64,000 bases of DNA from Diospyros lotus (Eukaryota; Streptophyta; Magnoliopsida; Ericales; Ebenaceae), in contig NC_068340.1 in NCBI RefSeq assembly GCF_014633365.1, forward strand, positions 37,224,328-37,288,327, written 5' to 3'. Positions 13,001 to 25,840 of this stretch are shown piece by piece. Under the pieces are notes generated by a model, which was given only the letters and a program-made list of their open reading frames with translations, was not told where the DNA came from and did not search any database. Position 1 is the first letter of the stretch. Each line of letters starts with the position of its first letter. The position numbers were made by a program, and so were the translations under genes.

Positions 13001-14310
13001 AGTTAAGGATTCTGAAACACCAACTCATATATTGTTTTGGTGAAAGGAAACATGGAATATAAAGAGATTAACATTAATTAATTGCATGTTAATCAATTAA
13101 GCTTCAGTTCTTAAGCGTGGAACAAAGCTGACAAAATTAAGGAGATATGGTTGTTGAGGTATTAGATCATCCACCAATGGCGCCCATCCCACATGCCTGC
13201 TGGTTTTTTCTTTAGATATCTTCATGGAATTTTTATTTTTTTTTGAAAAAAAAATGAACGAGAATAAAATAATATAGTGAAAAATGAACTCTAGTACAGG
13301 CATTTTTTTAAGACATCTTTTGGCACATCCACATCCACTTCCATTGTTTATAAATCCTCCATTTTTAGGGATCTCCAAGCTCTACTTATGGTATTTTCTT
13401 TTGCTTATTGTAAGTTTCTTTCTGTTAATTATTTACCCCAATGTTACGGTCACACGCGATTGTTAATTCTCTATCCAATTTATGTTCTACGTGACCCCTC
13501 TATTTCTTTTTTTTGTTTTTCTATTTTGTGATGAAGGTCATAGATTTTTTTTCTTTGTAAAAATGGACTCAAAAAGATTCAATGAAGGAAATCACTGTGC
13601 ATTGAGACATGGACTCTGGGCAGTAAAGAAGGTAAGATTTAAGTTGTTTGGATGGACATGTCATGGCCACTTATTTATTGTGATTTGCAAAAAGAAATCA
13701 AAGACACATTGAGACACAAAGCTAACACGATAAAGAAAAAAAAAACAAAAAACAAGATCCATGAAGTGACCATATCCGGACAATTATTGACGACATTATT
13801 AGTATCTTATGGCCACTGATATCTGCTACATTAGTCTCTATGTCCAAACGATCGATAATCATAAATTGTTTTACAGCTCAGAGTCAGTGAAATATATTAA
13901 AAAAAAATCAATACAAGTTGTTATTATTAAACAACTTTATGAATCACGATATAAATAGTTTAAAAGTAGATGAAAAACCTGCATTTTTGTGGCGGCAGAC
14001 ATTGACACATTGACAGGATTGGGATGGCAATAGTTGAAACTTGAACCCTTCGCAACTTTTCTTTCTTTCTTTTTTTTCTTTTTTTTTTTTTTTTTTTTTG
14101 GTGGGGGGGGGGGGGGGGGGGTGGCGCGCATTTAAGAGAGCTCTCCCGGTCGGCAGAGCCCCTTGGAACTTTTCTTTTTCTTAATTAAAACCCTACTGGA
14201 AGTGGAACCTTTTATTTAAACAATTAAACCCCTATTGGCATGTATAAATACACACACACACACACACATATCAAGCACGGGCAAAACACCGCTAATTATA
14301 CAAAGGGTTT
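10100..14310. other. Intergenic AT-rich DNA
   Basis: No gene recognised. ORFs at 10546-10728, 10716-11030, 12412-12630 and 13097-13378 are short, low-complexity or without family motifs. A T20 run at 14080-14099 followed by a G-rich run to 14121 is a homopolymer artefact risk. Confidence 0.4.
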
Positions 14311-14456
14311 GGTTAACAAGTGTTTTTAGAATATTGGTTAATTAAAGTGTATTTAATGTATTTATTTTTAAAATTTAAATATTTTTATTAATTAATAATA
14401 AATAAATATATTAAGTATATCTTAACAAGTGTCCCACAAACACTCGTTAGTAAAAT
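14311..14456. mobile_element. Foldback MITE-like element
   Basis: The two halves are imperfect reverse complements: GGTTAACAAGTGTTTTTAG on the left pairs with CAAACACTCGTTAGTAAA on the right, and the AT-rich centre (TTATTAATTAATAATAAATA) is itself nearly palindromic. Size and lack of coding sequence fit a miniature inverted-repeat element. No clear target-site duplication was found. Confidence 0.45.
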
Positions 14457-17400
14457 CTCTTTATATGAAAGCTATATGGCAACGTACCGGGGAACAGTAG
14501 GTGAACTTCTAATAATAGCAGCCAACAACAGCAAGGGCATCATCACGTCCAGAAGACTGGGAAAAACTTTCTACATAGAACAATAATGCATGTAAATTAA
14601 TATATTTATATATATCATAAGGGATAGCAATGGATTCATATCTCCTTGTCTTGCGTTGCTTTGTCACTTGTGGGTGGTTAGGTAGCTATTCGAATATTGG
14701 TATATCTGTAGCACTAATTACATCAATAAATTAAGTCCTTTCCCCTAATTAAGTACATATATATGGGTCCTAAGATTAACCTTATTTTGTTCTGGCGGCA
14801 GTGCAAGAGGAGGATCGACTTATTGGGTCGGGTAGGTTATTTTTTATTTTTAATTGTCTTTTTATTAAAATTTTAGTTCATTTCCCTAAGTGGTTGTTCT
14901 AGCATTCTTTTAATAATTTATTTTGAAAGTTTTATAAATCTTAATATTTTTATGCACCGTAAACTCTGAAATAGAGATGCAATCCGATTGAACCTAAATT
15001 TAATTGGTGCGAGTTGAAGAACTCACTCAAGCAACCCTAAAAGATGGTGCACTCTGATGATGAGAATACGAAAGGATTTGGAATGATGAATGAAGCCAAC
15101 TCTGGCTTCTCAAGTAAGTGTGGTCCATATATAGTTGCATGGACCATGGCCCAGGGCAACAAAAATTGGCCCAAAATACCACATTTGTTACCACCCCAAT
15201 ATCAAGTTGAGGAAAGGCCAGCATGGTTCGTTGTTCAATGCAAATTTGTCATTGTCCATGGCACAGAATTTATCCCCTTCAATATTTCCTAATATGAGCA
15301 TCCAATAGTCCTCTCCATTCCATCTACTAGCAGTAGCAGAGCAGCAGTATCAAGAATCCATTCTCAAACGTGGAAGGTTTTGTTAATAATCTAAGTTAGT
15401 CAACGATGCAAAAGTCAGTTACCAGTTAAATTTATAAGATTTGAGTGAGTCTTGATTTGCTTGTAGTACTGAGTAAAACTTGAATTACTTCCATAAAAGA
15501 AAACAAAAAATATCATGTAGGGGCTTGACTAAGATAACATGAGTCTAATGTTTAAGTTAATAAAAGATTGGATGAAATGTTGAAAGTTATGAAAATTGAA
15601 ATAATTTTGTACTTTCAACTCATCCTTCAAGGTTTTTTTTTTTTTTTTAATTTTTTATGATAGTAATAGAAATAACCCACTTCGTTCATATTGCAAGGGA
15701 TTAACTAATACCCCTTATTTTGGTAATTCAAAATTAAGTTGAATTATAATTATTGAATATATATTTGATTATCCTGTCTTAAAATTATGGAGAGTATATA
15801 AGATATGTGACACTTTGAGGAGGTTTGGCTGGCCACTCCCTTAATTATCCATGGTCCAAATTTATCTTTTCTTTAAATGTTCAATGATTGTCTCGTGGGG
15901 ACTTATTTTAATCATACTTCGAATGTATTTTAGTGTTCACCTTCTATCTAATTAGGTTTTTTTGTCCTACTTTATCTTGATTTCTTTGAATATGAGACTT
16001 GATCAAAGTTTTTAATCTTTATTAATATTTGTTTTGACAAAATTGTATCATCTGATCAAATAGTCAAAGTCAAATTATTAGTTGGCATTGACCAATGAAA
16101 TGGTTTAAGCGACTTATCTTGTTTTACTAACGTATCATACCCATTTTCTTGCACACCATCATTAATAAGAAAAAAATTCAGTGAAGCTATCGGTTCCTCA
16201 TACATAGTTAAAGTTTAGTGAATTTTAATATTTAATAATATGAAGCAGAATGTGACACCTAAATTACCAAATGAGTAAATTTAAGAAGTCACTAAATTTC
16301 CTAATACTTAATACACACACATACGTGTGTATTTATATATATATATACATATATACATTTCTAGGTCGGGCCAAACCTACTGTCTACATGGGTCTGATCG
16401 AACAAGATGTGCCCTACAGGTTATTAGGTCAGTCGATTGGGTCGGGCCTCTCAGCCACTTTATTTTTGTGGGCCTCGAGTACAAAAGGCCCAAGGACCTA
16501 TAAATTCTGTGGAATATGGACGAACAAGCCGAGAAAGCGCCTTAATTATTTATTTATTTTATTATATAAATAAACATCGTATTTAATATTATCATATATT
16601 AAAGTCCTGTTGAATTGTTCAAATTTTAATTTTAATAATATTTTTTAATATTCTTAAAAATTAAATTTTAATATGTGGGTCCGACTCGACTCTTTGTATA
16701 TAAATTAAATTTTTAATTTTATAAGAATCACCGTCCAACTTGATTAGTTAATTAATAATTACCTGCCGTCTTACAATAAAACGAATATACGGACATAAAA
16801 AGGTATATTGGTCGAATCCATCGTTAGGTACGATAAAGGGGTTCGTTTACTGACAATAACGTCCCGAGAAAGATAAGCAAAAAAGGGTATTTTTAGGGTA
16901 AAAGTATAATTAAATAATATATTCTATGTTCATTGGTTCAAAATAAAATTTGTAAAAATATGTAACAGTAAAAGGTGTTCATGTTTTGCTTATTAAAATC
17001 TAAAATATGTTACTTTATATTTATTTTTTGTAAAAAATTCTCCATGATTTGTATCTTGAAAAATTTTATCAAATTGATTTTGTAATTATAAAAAATATTG
17101 TATGCATTAATTTTGTATCTAAAATTATATATAATTTGTTATTTCTACTAGAAATTAAAGAAGTATACAAAGATAAATTGCACTGACATCTCTTTTGATT
17201 TTATTTATTTTCAATTATACCCCTCTATATTTTAAAATTAGCTCTAAGAGCCACTGCTGTTTCATTTCTTTTCATCCATAACCCACCACCCAAATTAACA
17301 GTTAACAACTTAGAATTAAAATGGCCTACGTTGCTATAAAGTGTTCTTTAAAAAGGGTTGCTTATGAAAAATTTATAGTGAATCATCTATAATTGAGTTA

Positions 17401-17856
17401 TCTAATTGGGAGACTTGTGTTAAAAAAAAAGAGATCACACGTTATATGCAAACAAATACAATGTGTGATTTTATAAAGAGTTATTTTCTCTAATGAAATT
17501 TTGCAATGACTATGTAAATATTGTATGAAAATCGTCAAGTTTTGATTACATCATAACGTTAGTCATAAATTTTTTGATAAAAATGGCATCGAATGATCGA
17601 TATTGTAATATTTTTATAAAAATAAAACTACTTACGAAAGCATTAAAATAAAATGTTTAAATGTTCTTGATAAAGTGTATAGAAATAAAAAATTGTTAAA
17701 AATATTTAAAACATTTTATAATGTAAAACATAAATATCGTCTAAACTGAAAATAGTTAAATTTTTTTATAATTATAAAACAATGTAATACATATTTTCAA
17801 TAAATGTTCAAAAAAACATAATATTTGAATTATATTTTCAGATGAAAATATATTAA
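14457..17856. other. Intergenic DNA upstream of the carboxylesterase gene
   Basis: AT-rich. ORFs at 15044-15292 and 16271-16573 have no recognisable domain; the latter lies in a slightly GC-richer patch with several GGGCC motifs (16365-16500) that could be decayed repeat DNA. No gene called. Confidence 0.35.
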
Positions 17857-17870
17857 TTTATATATAAAAT
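17857..17870 (+). promoter_or_regulatory. Candidate TATA box of the carboxylesterase gene
   Basis: TTATATATAAAAT lies about 130 bp upstream of the ATG at 17998, a plausible distance for a plant TATA box with a short leader. Supported by sequence and position only. Confidence 0.35.
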
Positions 17871-17997
17871 ATCACCCTCTTGGAATGTCCGCCCTTACTA
17901 AAATATCACCATCTTAGCATTACGTATGCAGGAGTTGATTATAAATTTTCTCCCATAAAAACTAAGCCCTTCGTCACCTTCATTGATCAAAATAAGC

Positions 17998-18993
17998 ATG
18001 TCGGCTCAGCGAACTCAACCACCCAATCCAAACCTAAGTATCCTCTCCGACCGCCGGCCCAATATCGTACGGAACCCCGACGGCACATACACTCGACTGC
18101 TAGAATTTCCAGCCACCGCCTCTAGACCCGATCACGACGGCCACTCCGCCGCTCTCTCCAAAGACGTCCCTCTGAACCCGCAAAACAAAACTTGGCTCCG
18201 AATCCATCTTCCCAGCCAAGCACTCTACAGTTCGCCGCCTCAGAAGCTTCCCCTCATAGTATACTTCCACGGAGGCGGCTTCGTCTTCATGGGCGCCGCT
18301 ACGCCCATGATACACGATTTCTGCGACAAATTGGCGTCCCGACTGGCGGCGGTAGTCGTCTCCGTCAACTATCGCCTAGCTCCCGAGCACCGCCTCCCGG
18401 CCGCGTACGACGACGCCAAGGAAGCGCTGCTCTGGACTGCCACCGCGCAGGACCAGTGGCTCTCCCAATTCGCCGATGTTTCGAACTGTTTTATCATGGG
18501 CACCAGCGCCGGGGGAAACATAGCCTACCACGCGGGACTACGTGGAGCCCTGGAACTGGAAAATCTTAAGCCGTTAAAAATCACTGGGTTGATCTTGCAC
18601 CATCCGTTTTTCGGAGGGTCCGAGAGGACCGCGTCTGAGCGCGGGTCTGTTCGAGACCCGATTTTGACCCTATCGGGGACTGATTATTGCTGGGAGATGG
18701 CTTTGCCAACCGGCGCCGATCGTGATCACGAGTACAGCAATCCAACGGCCGGCGACGTATCGGGTCAACTGGAGCCGGTACGGGATGCGGGTTTCCGGGT
18801 CCTTATTACGGGTCGTTATGATGACCCGTTGATTGACCGGCAGATGCAGTTGGCCGGAGTGATGAAGGAGAAGGGTTTAACGACGGCGGCCCACTTCGGT
18901 GAAGGCTACCACTCCGTTGAGCTACACGACGAGTCTAAAGCGGAGGAGCTGTTTGGTGTTCTGGAAAATTTTATTTCTTTTTCTGAGGATTGA
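17998..18993 (+). CDS. CXE: Plant carboxylesterase (CXE, alpha/beta hydrolase), intronless
   Basis: Predicted soluble esterase of 331 residues that hydrolyses carboxylic esters; the natural substrate is unknown. HGGGF at residues 91-95 forms the oxyanion hole. GTSAGG carries the nucleophile Ser170. YDDPLID supplies Asp276 and GYHSVEL supplies His305, so the catalytic triad is complete and spaced as in other plant CXE enzymes of the hormone-sensitive-lipase type. The His argues against GID1, the gibberellin receptor derived from this family, in which that residue is replaced. The frame extends upstream to 17983 only through a TTG codon, so the ATG at 17998 is taken as the start. No signal peptide or membrane segment is visible. 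The coding region is strikingly GC-rich against AT-rich flanks and has no intron, both common in this family. Confidence 0.95.
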   Translation: MSAQRTQPPNPNLSILSDRRPNIVRNPDGTYTRLLEFPATASRPDHDGHSAALSKDVPLNPQNKTWLRIHLPSQALYSSPPQKLPLIVYFHGGGFVFMGAATPMIHDFCDKLASRLAAVVVSVNYRLAPEHRLPAAYDDAKEALLWTATAQDQWLSQFADVSNCFIMGTSAGGNIAYHAGLRGALELENLKPLKITGLILHHPFFGGSERTASERGSVRDPILTLSGTDYCWEMALPTGADRDHEYSNPTAGDVSGQLEPVRDAGFRVLITGRYDDPLIDRQMQLAGVMKEKGLTTAAHFGEGYHSVELHDESKAEELFGVLENFISFSED

Positions 18994-21900
18994 TTGGATT
19001 AGAAGAAAATAGCCTTAAAATAAGATTGTGGGCATGAACTAGTCTAGTTTGGATTTTCAGGAGTTTATCTCTGACTCCCTTGTGTTTCGAGGTGTTTGCA
19101 CTTAGGCGGACTTCAACTCCCTTTTTCATCCTACTCTTTATTATATATAATAAATAATTTACACTCTATTTTAATTTTATCTTAAAATTATATTTCCTCC
19201 AACAACATTTCATATTCTACTCTCTATTTGACTTTTTATTTTATTTATTTATTAATAAATTTAATTATATTTATTTTAACATATACAAAATAATTAAATA
19301 TACGCATACATACAATTAGTAATCAAATACACAAATTAATTATAATTAAATATATAAAATAATCATATACACACATACACAAAATTAATAATTAAATACA
19401 CAAAATAATCAAATATACATATACACAAACTTAATAATCAAATACACAAATCATTAATTAAATACACAATATTACTCATTCAATACACAAATAAATAAAT
19501 AAAAATCACAAACCACTGAAATGATGAACAATGGTTGTTCTGCAAGCCCCTGGTCATTCGTGAAGTTGTTGTAGTCGTTTTGCTAGTCGTCATAGCTAGT
19601 TGTTTCATTAATCGTCGCAACTACTGGATCTGACAATCAATTTGTCTTCCGTCACGCACCTCTTTTCTCCTATTGATTCTTCTCTTTTCTAATTAATGTC
19701 GTCTTCTTTCGAAGTTGATGGCCATTGTAAGAGAAGAGATAATGATATTGGAATTGCAGATTTGGATCGCCACAATTGGCAATCGAAATAGACTTCACCA
19801 AAGTTTTGACGAATTAATTTGACGTTGTTGATGTCTCTTGGAGGCATAATTTTGGAATTGATTCACTAAATTTAGCAATGACAATCCAAACAGCGAGCTA
19901 TTAGAGTCAGCCTTATGTTATATAAGCTAAGCTTCATGTATTACAATAATATATTAAAGGATAATGGGAATAGAGTCCAAGTAAAACATGTTTGGTGGAC
20001 ACTTGAGAATTGAATCGCTATACCCTCACAAATTTGATAGAATGCTTCTTCATCGCATGGAATAGGAATGAATACCTTGTACACTTTTGCCTTAAATTTT
20101 ATAATATAAATATTCATGGGATTCCTTTTCTTGTAGGATTCTGTCGTTTGATCTTACGATTTCAACATGAAAGTAAATTTGGATTTGAACCTAAAAACTT
20201 AGATCCTCCATCACTCCTCACTGACTATTAGGGCAATCCCAAAGAACTATAATATAAATATTTTTGTTAAGATATAATAATAAATTTATTTAATTAAAAA
20301 TGTCATCATCAAATTAACTGAATTTGCAAGAAAAAAAAAAAAAACAATTACAAGGCACAAGGAGGTCTCTGCGCAAATATTCTAATATTTAAGTCAAACA
20401 CTAAAAATTATGAAAATTATATTGAAACTAATATTAGAGACATACTTTTTTCTAGAATGAGTGTCTGCCTATTTATATAAATGAGCTTTTACTGTTAACG
20501 TCTATCTTCACTTTTCTTAATTTTGCTAGGCTGATAATTCTTACTTATATCGTTTATCTTGATTTTTTCATAATGCTGCTAGGATTATGATTTTTTGGAA
20601 TAATATATATCTCTTATAAATGACGTTTATCTTTTCAAAGAAATTTTCAAACGTTGGAATTGTTTAATTTGCATGTTGTGTGGAACTCCATGTGAAGAAA
20701 TTTACCCCTTTTTACCCAAAAAAGTTATTTTTGACTTTTAAACTTTTTTGATATTTTAATAGGGTATTGCCTACAACACAACAAAATCATATGCAAGATT
20801 ATTAATGAGTTTGTTTCTAAATAATAAATAATCTTATTCGTTAATAAAAAAATTGACAATGAAAACAATAAATGAGCTTATGTATAAATAGATAAATTAT
20901 ATATAGATATATAAATTAACTTGTATACATAATGATAAATGGATTTGTCCACTAACATAATTGAGCTGAATAAATTTATGTTCCAGCTTGAGTTTTTTAT
21001 TAAATGAGTTTTAATATTATCTTTAAATTTATTTAAAGAATTAATAAATAAAAATAAATGAGTCAAGATCAAAATCATTCATGAGAAATTCATTGAATTT
21101 ATTGGTTTACTTACTCAAAATAAAACTAAAAAATAAATTTCAAGTAAAACTTTTATACAAACAAACGAGTTTTTTTTACACTCTTAAGATCCGCTTGATA
21201 GAGTCGTCAATTTTTAGTTTTTATTTTAAAATTTTGTTTTTAATTCTCATTTCTCTTGTTAAAAAAATAAAAACTAACCCAGTTAGTTTGAGAGTGAGTG
21301 GCAAGTTTGATAATAAACATAGATGAAGATTAATCTATGAGTAAGAAGTAGATACATAAAATAGGTCGAGTGTTACATGCACTAACCTAACTAGTAGAAA
21401 TAAAAATTTTATACAATTTACAATATTATTTTTTTCATGAAGAGAGAAAGAGAGTTTCGTGAACAGAGAGAGACCAAAAATATTAAAATGTTTCATTGAT
21501 CTCGGTCTTTATATAATAAAATCAAAATATCAGTAATTAAACAACAAAATACAACAACTGATACAATTAATTAATACAAGTAATACAACTAATACAACAA
21601 CAAATATTCTGTTAATTTCTAATAGCAATTATCTTATAAGTTAGAACATGACTAATTTATAACTATTTTGTAACCATTATGTTGTTAAAAAATAAATTGA
21701 TTCAAACATAGGCCCAAACAGAGGCCCATGATGGTCTAATTGGGCCCTGCTTTCTGTAAAGAAATAAAAAAACATAGTTTATAAAGAAATCAAACAGATT
21801 CCAAGGACTCCTTGTCTCATTGACTATGGCCGTTTGGAAAAGAAAAATATTAAAAATCAGAAGTAAAGTTATAATGAAATCAAAGTTTTTTAAGTTTTTA

Positions 21901-22780
21901 TCTTTATTTTTAAAAATCAAAGCTAAAAGCTAGATATGAATTAAAAACAAAAATTAAAAGCTATATTTATAGAAGCAGCAATAGCTTAAAAGAGACAAAT
22001 CAATAAGTGTTTGATGCCTCTTTATCTTTTACTTTTTGAGGCATAATATTATTGGAACAGTCATTGAAATATTGAAAATTTCAACAAAAAAAAAAAGTAC
22101 CCCTATTACTTAAATACTGTAATTCTTTCATTTTTCTCACTTTAGTAGTGAAAAGAAAACGAGAGGGAAAAATACTGTCCAAAAATGACTTAAATTAATG
22201 ATAGAGTCCTTTGTATTTGACCATTGATTTCTTGTATTGGGTCATTAATAGAGATAATTGCAATCAAAAATAGATAGAATTGCACGACGGCACTAACTTT
22301 AAAAAGAGATAATAATGGTAAGGAATAGTAGCAAAGGAACAAAAACATATCTGAGTGGCTGATCAAGATACCCTTAGTTAAGGGATTGGCATTTGTAATC
22401 TTATGGGGTTGATGAGTAAGGATTTTGTATCATATCTCATGTAATATGAATGATTTGTTATTTTGTAGATATATATTTTTTAATTAAATTAATTCGATTA
22501 TAATTGGCACCCTTCATATTTGGGACAATTAATTAATTCTCGTCTACATATAAAAATATGAACTATCTTCATATTTTTTCGATTGCATAAAGTGATGCTA
22601 CTTATAGTTGTGACAATATGTTCTTGCGACTGGTGTAATTTAAGATCTCCATCATATGTTGAAGACATACATAATACTGTGGGTATATATCCATTGCATC
22701 CATCACTAAATTACTATGTGATATATATATATATATATAAATGGAGAAGGCAGCTAGCAAGTAGCCTCTGTTGAGTTGAA

Positions 22781-22820
<40 letters not shown>

Positions 22821-23770
22821 ATGTATGTATATATATCTAAAAAACAATAGCGACATGAGTGATGGGCTTATGGCTTTGGTGGGTACGTCCACTCTCAGCC
22901 ACATTTTTTGAAAATATTGATGTTGGACTTTTGTGAAGAATATTAATGTTGTAGCTATCGAGGACAAAAAACATAAAACGACAACGTCCCAAGTGTTGCT
23001 TTTTTACATTAATTGTTCTCTACAGTACTGCACAACACTCCCACGCCCTAAATATCTTGTGGGAACCTGCTATACTAATTTACTGGATTTGAAAAAAAAA
23101 ATTAAATTGAGTAATACAGTAGATCTTTATTGGTTCAAATAAATATTAAAATTTATTATGCACTAAAATTAATAAAAATATAATAAACTCTCAATGAGTT
23201 TTGAGTCCCCAATAATTAATTTCCTATCCAGATATGAAATAATAGAAGAAGAATAAAACCAAAATATATACTTGCACAAGAACTATCCAAATTGCAATCA
23301 TGAAAATTCTATCAAACGAACTTGATTGATGCACTCTAGCCCATTCCTTCTCTTTTGGATGCATTTGCTTGGCAGATATTCCAACACTTCCTAGCTATTA
23401 TTATAAGAAAATAGTAACCAAATTCCTACCAAATAGTCTAGATAGGTTATTTAGTCATAGAAAATAGTTATAATTTCTATATTACGGATCAAGATATATA
23501 AAAAATTGCTCGATAATTCAATGTTTATTAATCCCACCGATCTATCTGCAGGTCGTCTATATAACTTCAGCTTAATTACCAGCACCACTGTACGTAAAAA
23601 GCAACAAATCACAAGGTGGCTCCAACAACTAGCTAGCTAGCATTTCCTATTACTCATCAGAGCGCTTGCTTAATTAATTTGTCTTGGGCAGATCATAAGC
23701 AATAACTAAAACTAAAAAGAGAGATATATGATGATAAGGATTTTAATTAATAAATTAATTAATTAATTAT
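18994..23770. other. Intergenic DNA between carboxylesterase and GA 20-oxidase
   Basis: Starts with the likely 3' UTR of the carboxylesterase gene. Degenerate AT-rich tandem motifs follow at 19310-19505, then AT-rich DNA with TA microsatellites (22720-22840). Short ORFs, all low complexity, have no family signature. The last few hundred bases may hold the 3' UTR of the minus-strand GA 20-oxidase gene. Confidence 0.4.
19310..19505. repeat. Degenerate AT-rich tandem motif array
   Basis: Repeated variants of AATAATCAAATACACAA at irregular spacing, interspersed with ACACATAC tracts. This looks like a decayed minisatellite; no exact period was established. Confidence 0.5.
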
Positions 23771-25840
23771 CTACGAGATCATCACCTGATGATCAGGTGT
23801 TTTGTGTTGAAGCCAGTAGGAGAAAGCTTGGAGGGTGTTCATGTCAGCCCTGTAATGTTTCTGAGTGAAGTGGAGCAGCATCGGCCATGTAAAGTCAGGA
23901 TATATTCTAGGGTTGTCGGCGTCCACCAGTTCAGTTGGTGGCCTGACCACCTTATCCTTCTTCGGGCACAGAAAGAAAGCAAGAGATTTTCTGCTTGTTT
24001 TGTTGTTTACCACTGCTCGGTGCAGACAGCTTTTGTATCTCCCATTTGAAAGCGCCTGAACAAACAAAACAATCATGTTTACGTAATGCAAAATTATGTG
24101 TTAGAATGATATATGAAATAGAAACTGTTTTCATGAGTAAAAAATAAAAATAAAAAAGTAACAAAATTATACTCAGACTTTCCTTAAATTTTTAGGATAA
24201 AGTTCTCTCAGCCCCATTGTGGTTAATTTGGGTTATTTTCATGTAGATTCTTTTGATTTTATTTTTAATATTTACAGTTTTTAGATCCTCCCCTAATTAA
24301 GTTAAGAGCTTCTTTTGATTGTTTTAGTTTTAGTACCTCGAATCCCTATATCTATAAGATATTTTGAATTTTCATTATTTAAATCCAACATCTAAAATAG
24401 CTCATTTGAGCTATATATGCAGGGTCTTCGGAAAAAAAATAATAATAATAAACAGTGGAGACCTTAAATGCATCCTAAAGATAAACTATAAATGGTTTGT
24501 TTGAAGATAACTTAAATCACAAGGGATTTTAGGTGAAATTTACCTTAATTTTTTAAATAAAAAAGGTTTTTGCATGGGATGCAGCTGCAGAAAGAATTAT
24601 TTATGGCAGAAATTAGAGGTTAGTGCTATATGTGATAAATGTTGTGTATATCATTACCATGAAGGTGTCTCCTATGTTAACAACGAAAGCAGAGGAATAT
24701 TTAGGGCTAATGGAGCGCCATTCATCGTCTGCAAACACTTGAAGGCCACCCACAGTATCCTGATGAAGGATGGTTAATGATGTTGGATCGCAATGAGGCC
24801 CTGTCCCTAAGGTGAGCTCCGGTTTATGGCATGGCGGATAGTAATTTAGTCTCATAATCGACTCGTTTTCCTCGTAGAATTCCTTAAAATGTGCTCGGTT
24901 TACTCCCAGGCTCATCCCCAGCAGCTCCATGATCCCTAAAGAAACACTGCTCATGGCTTTTGCATAATCTTGGTAAACTCTCCTATACGCACAATTAAGA
25001 AACGCATTATGTTAACTAATTATTATAAGAAGAAGGATTATACGTATTTGAAGTTTACCTGGAAAAAAAAAAAAAAGAAGTTCACTTAGCAAGAAGAAGG
25101 ATTAATATTTGACAGGCATGCCCCACATATATATATATATATAACGACATTTTTATGCAATTTCTTTTATCAAAATTTTATAAGGATATCGGGGGAGAGA
25201 ATTTTGGTGTGTGAGATTTATGGGTTGTGTTGAATGTTTGATGAGTTTAGCAGTGTGCACCATTTTTAGGAAAAATTAAATGGAGAAAGATTTGGTACCC
25301 GAATTGGGAGAAAGCTTCGCCCAGAGTGTGGTTGAAATAGTCCTGGACAACGCTGGATGAGTTGTTGCGAGCAGAGTAAGCAAAAGAAAGGGTTTCTTTC
25401 CATGGCAGCTTGGAGGAAAACCTTCCCGTGAAACTGCTCGCATATCCGCAGCTCTCTCCAGTTTTCCTTTGAGCCCTTTGCTTCTCACAGAGCGGGAGCT
25501 TGAAGAAAGAGTCCATGCAACGATGAGCCTCGGCTATGAGCGAGGCATCGACTCCATGGTTGACGACTAAGAAGAACCCATGCTTCAGGCAGGCCTCGCC
25601 TACGAGCCTCGCCGCGTGGGAGGCCGCCGCCGTGTCGCCGGAGAGGAAGCCGCCCAAGTCGACGATGGGGACGGCCAGTTCCGGCACTCCCGGGGAAGGC
25701 CTTTCGTGGTCTGGCCATATGAACTGTGATGGAATGTTGAGTTCGTTTTGGAGCAGAGAAGCGTCGAAAACTAGTGTCTTTTGCTCATCTTTGGGATGCT
25801 GAGGCATGGATGGAATGTTTGTGGTGCAGTTTATTAACAT
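23771..25840 (-). CDS. GA20ox: Gibberellin 20-oxidase, three exons
   Basis: 2-oxoglutarate/Fe(II) dioxygenase of the cytosol that oxidises carbon 20 of GA12/GA53 to give GA9/GA20, a rate-controlling step in gibberellin synthesis. Exons on the minus strand are 25299-25840, 24658-24982 and 23771-24055, with GT-AG introns of 316 and 602 bp, giving 383 residues, a typical length. LPWKET (145-150) is the GA 20-oxidase substrate motif. NYYPPC (227-232) starts the conserved block leading to the iron ligands His244 and Asp246; His301 is the third ligand. Arg311 and Ser313 (RKS) bind 2-oxoglutarate. [14 protein letters not shown] lies at the exon 2-3 junction. The first ATG at 25840 is used; an in-frame ATG at 25807 would remove 11 residues. 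No break or missing residue was seen. A GA-repeat tract near 25914-25926 probably lies in the 5' UTR. Confidence 0.96.

Noticed and set aside
13097..13378. Minus-strand 93-codon ORF with a Cys-rich start, possible small peptide
   Set aside because: Contains a poly-Phe/Lys tract from homopolymers and lacks signal-peptide and known peptide-family motifs.
16271..16573. 100-codon plus-strand ORF with GC-richer centre
   Set aside because: First third is a TA/CA microsatellite; the rest has no recognisable domain.
17983..17997. Five extra N-terminal codons of the carboxylesterase
   Set aside because: The upstream start is TTG; the first ATG is at 17998.
18100..18569. Alternative ORFs on both strands inside the carboxylesterase gene
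   Set aside because: They are shadows of the GC-rich real frame and have no family motifs.
23789..25802. Plus-strand ORFs over the GA 20-oxidase exons
   Set aside because: Antisense shadows of confirmed exons.
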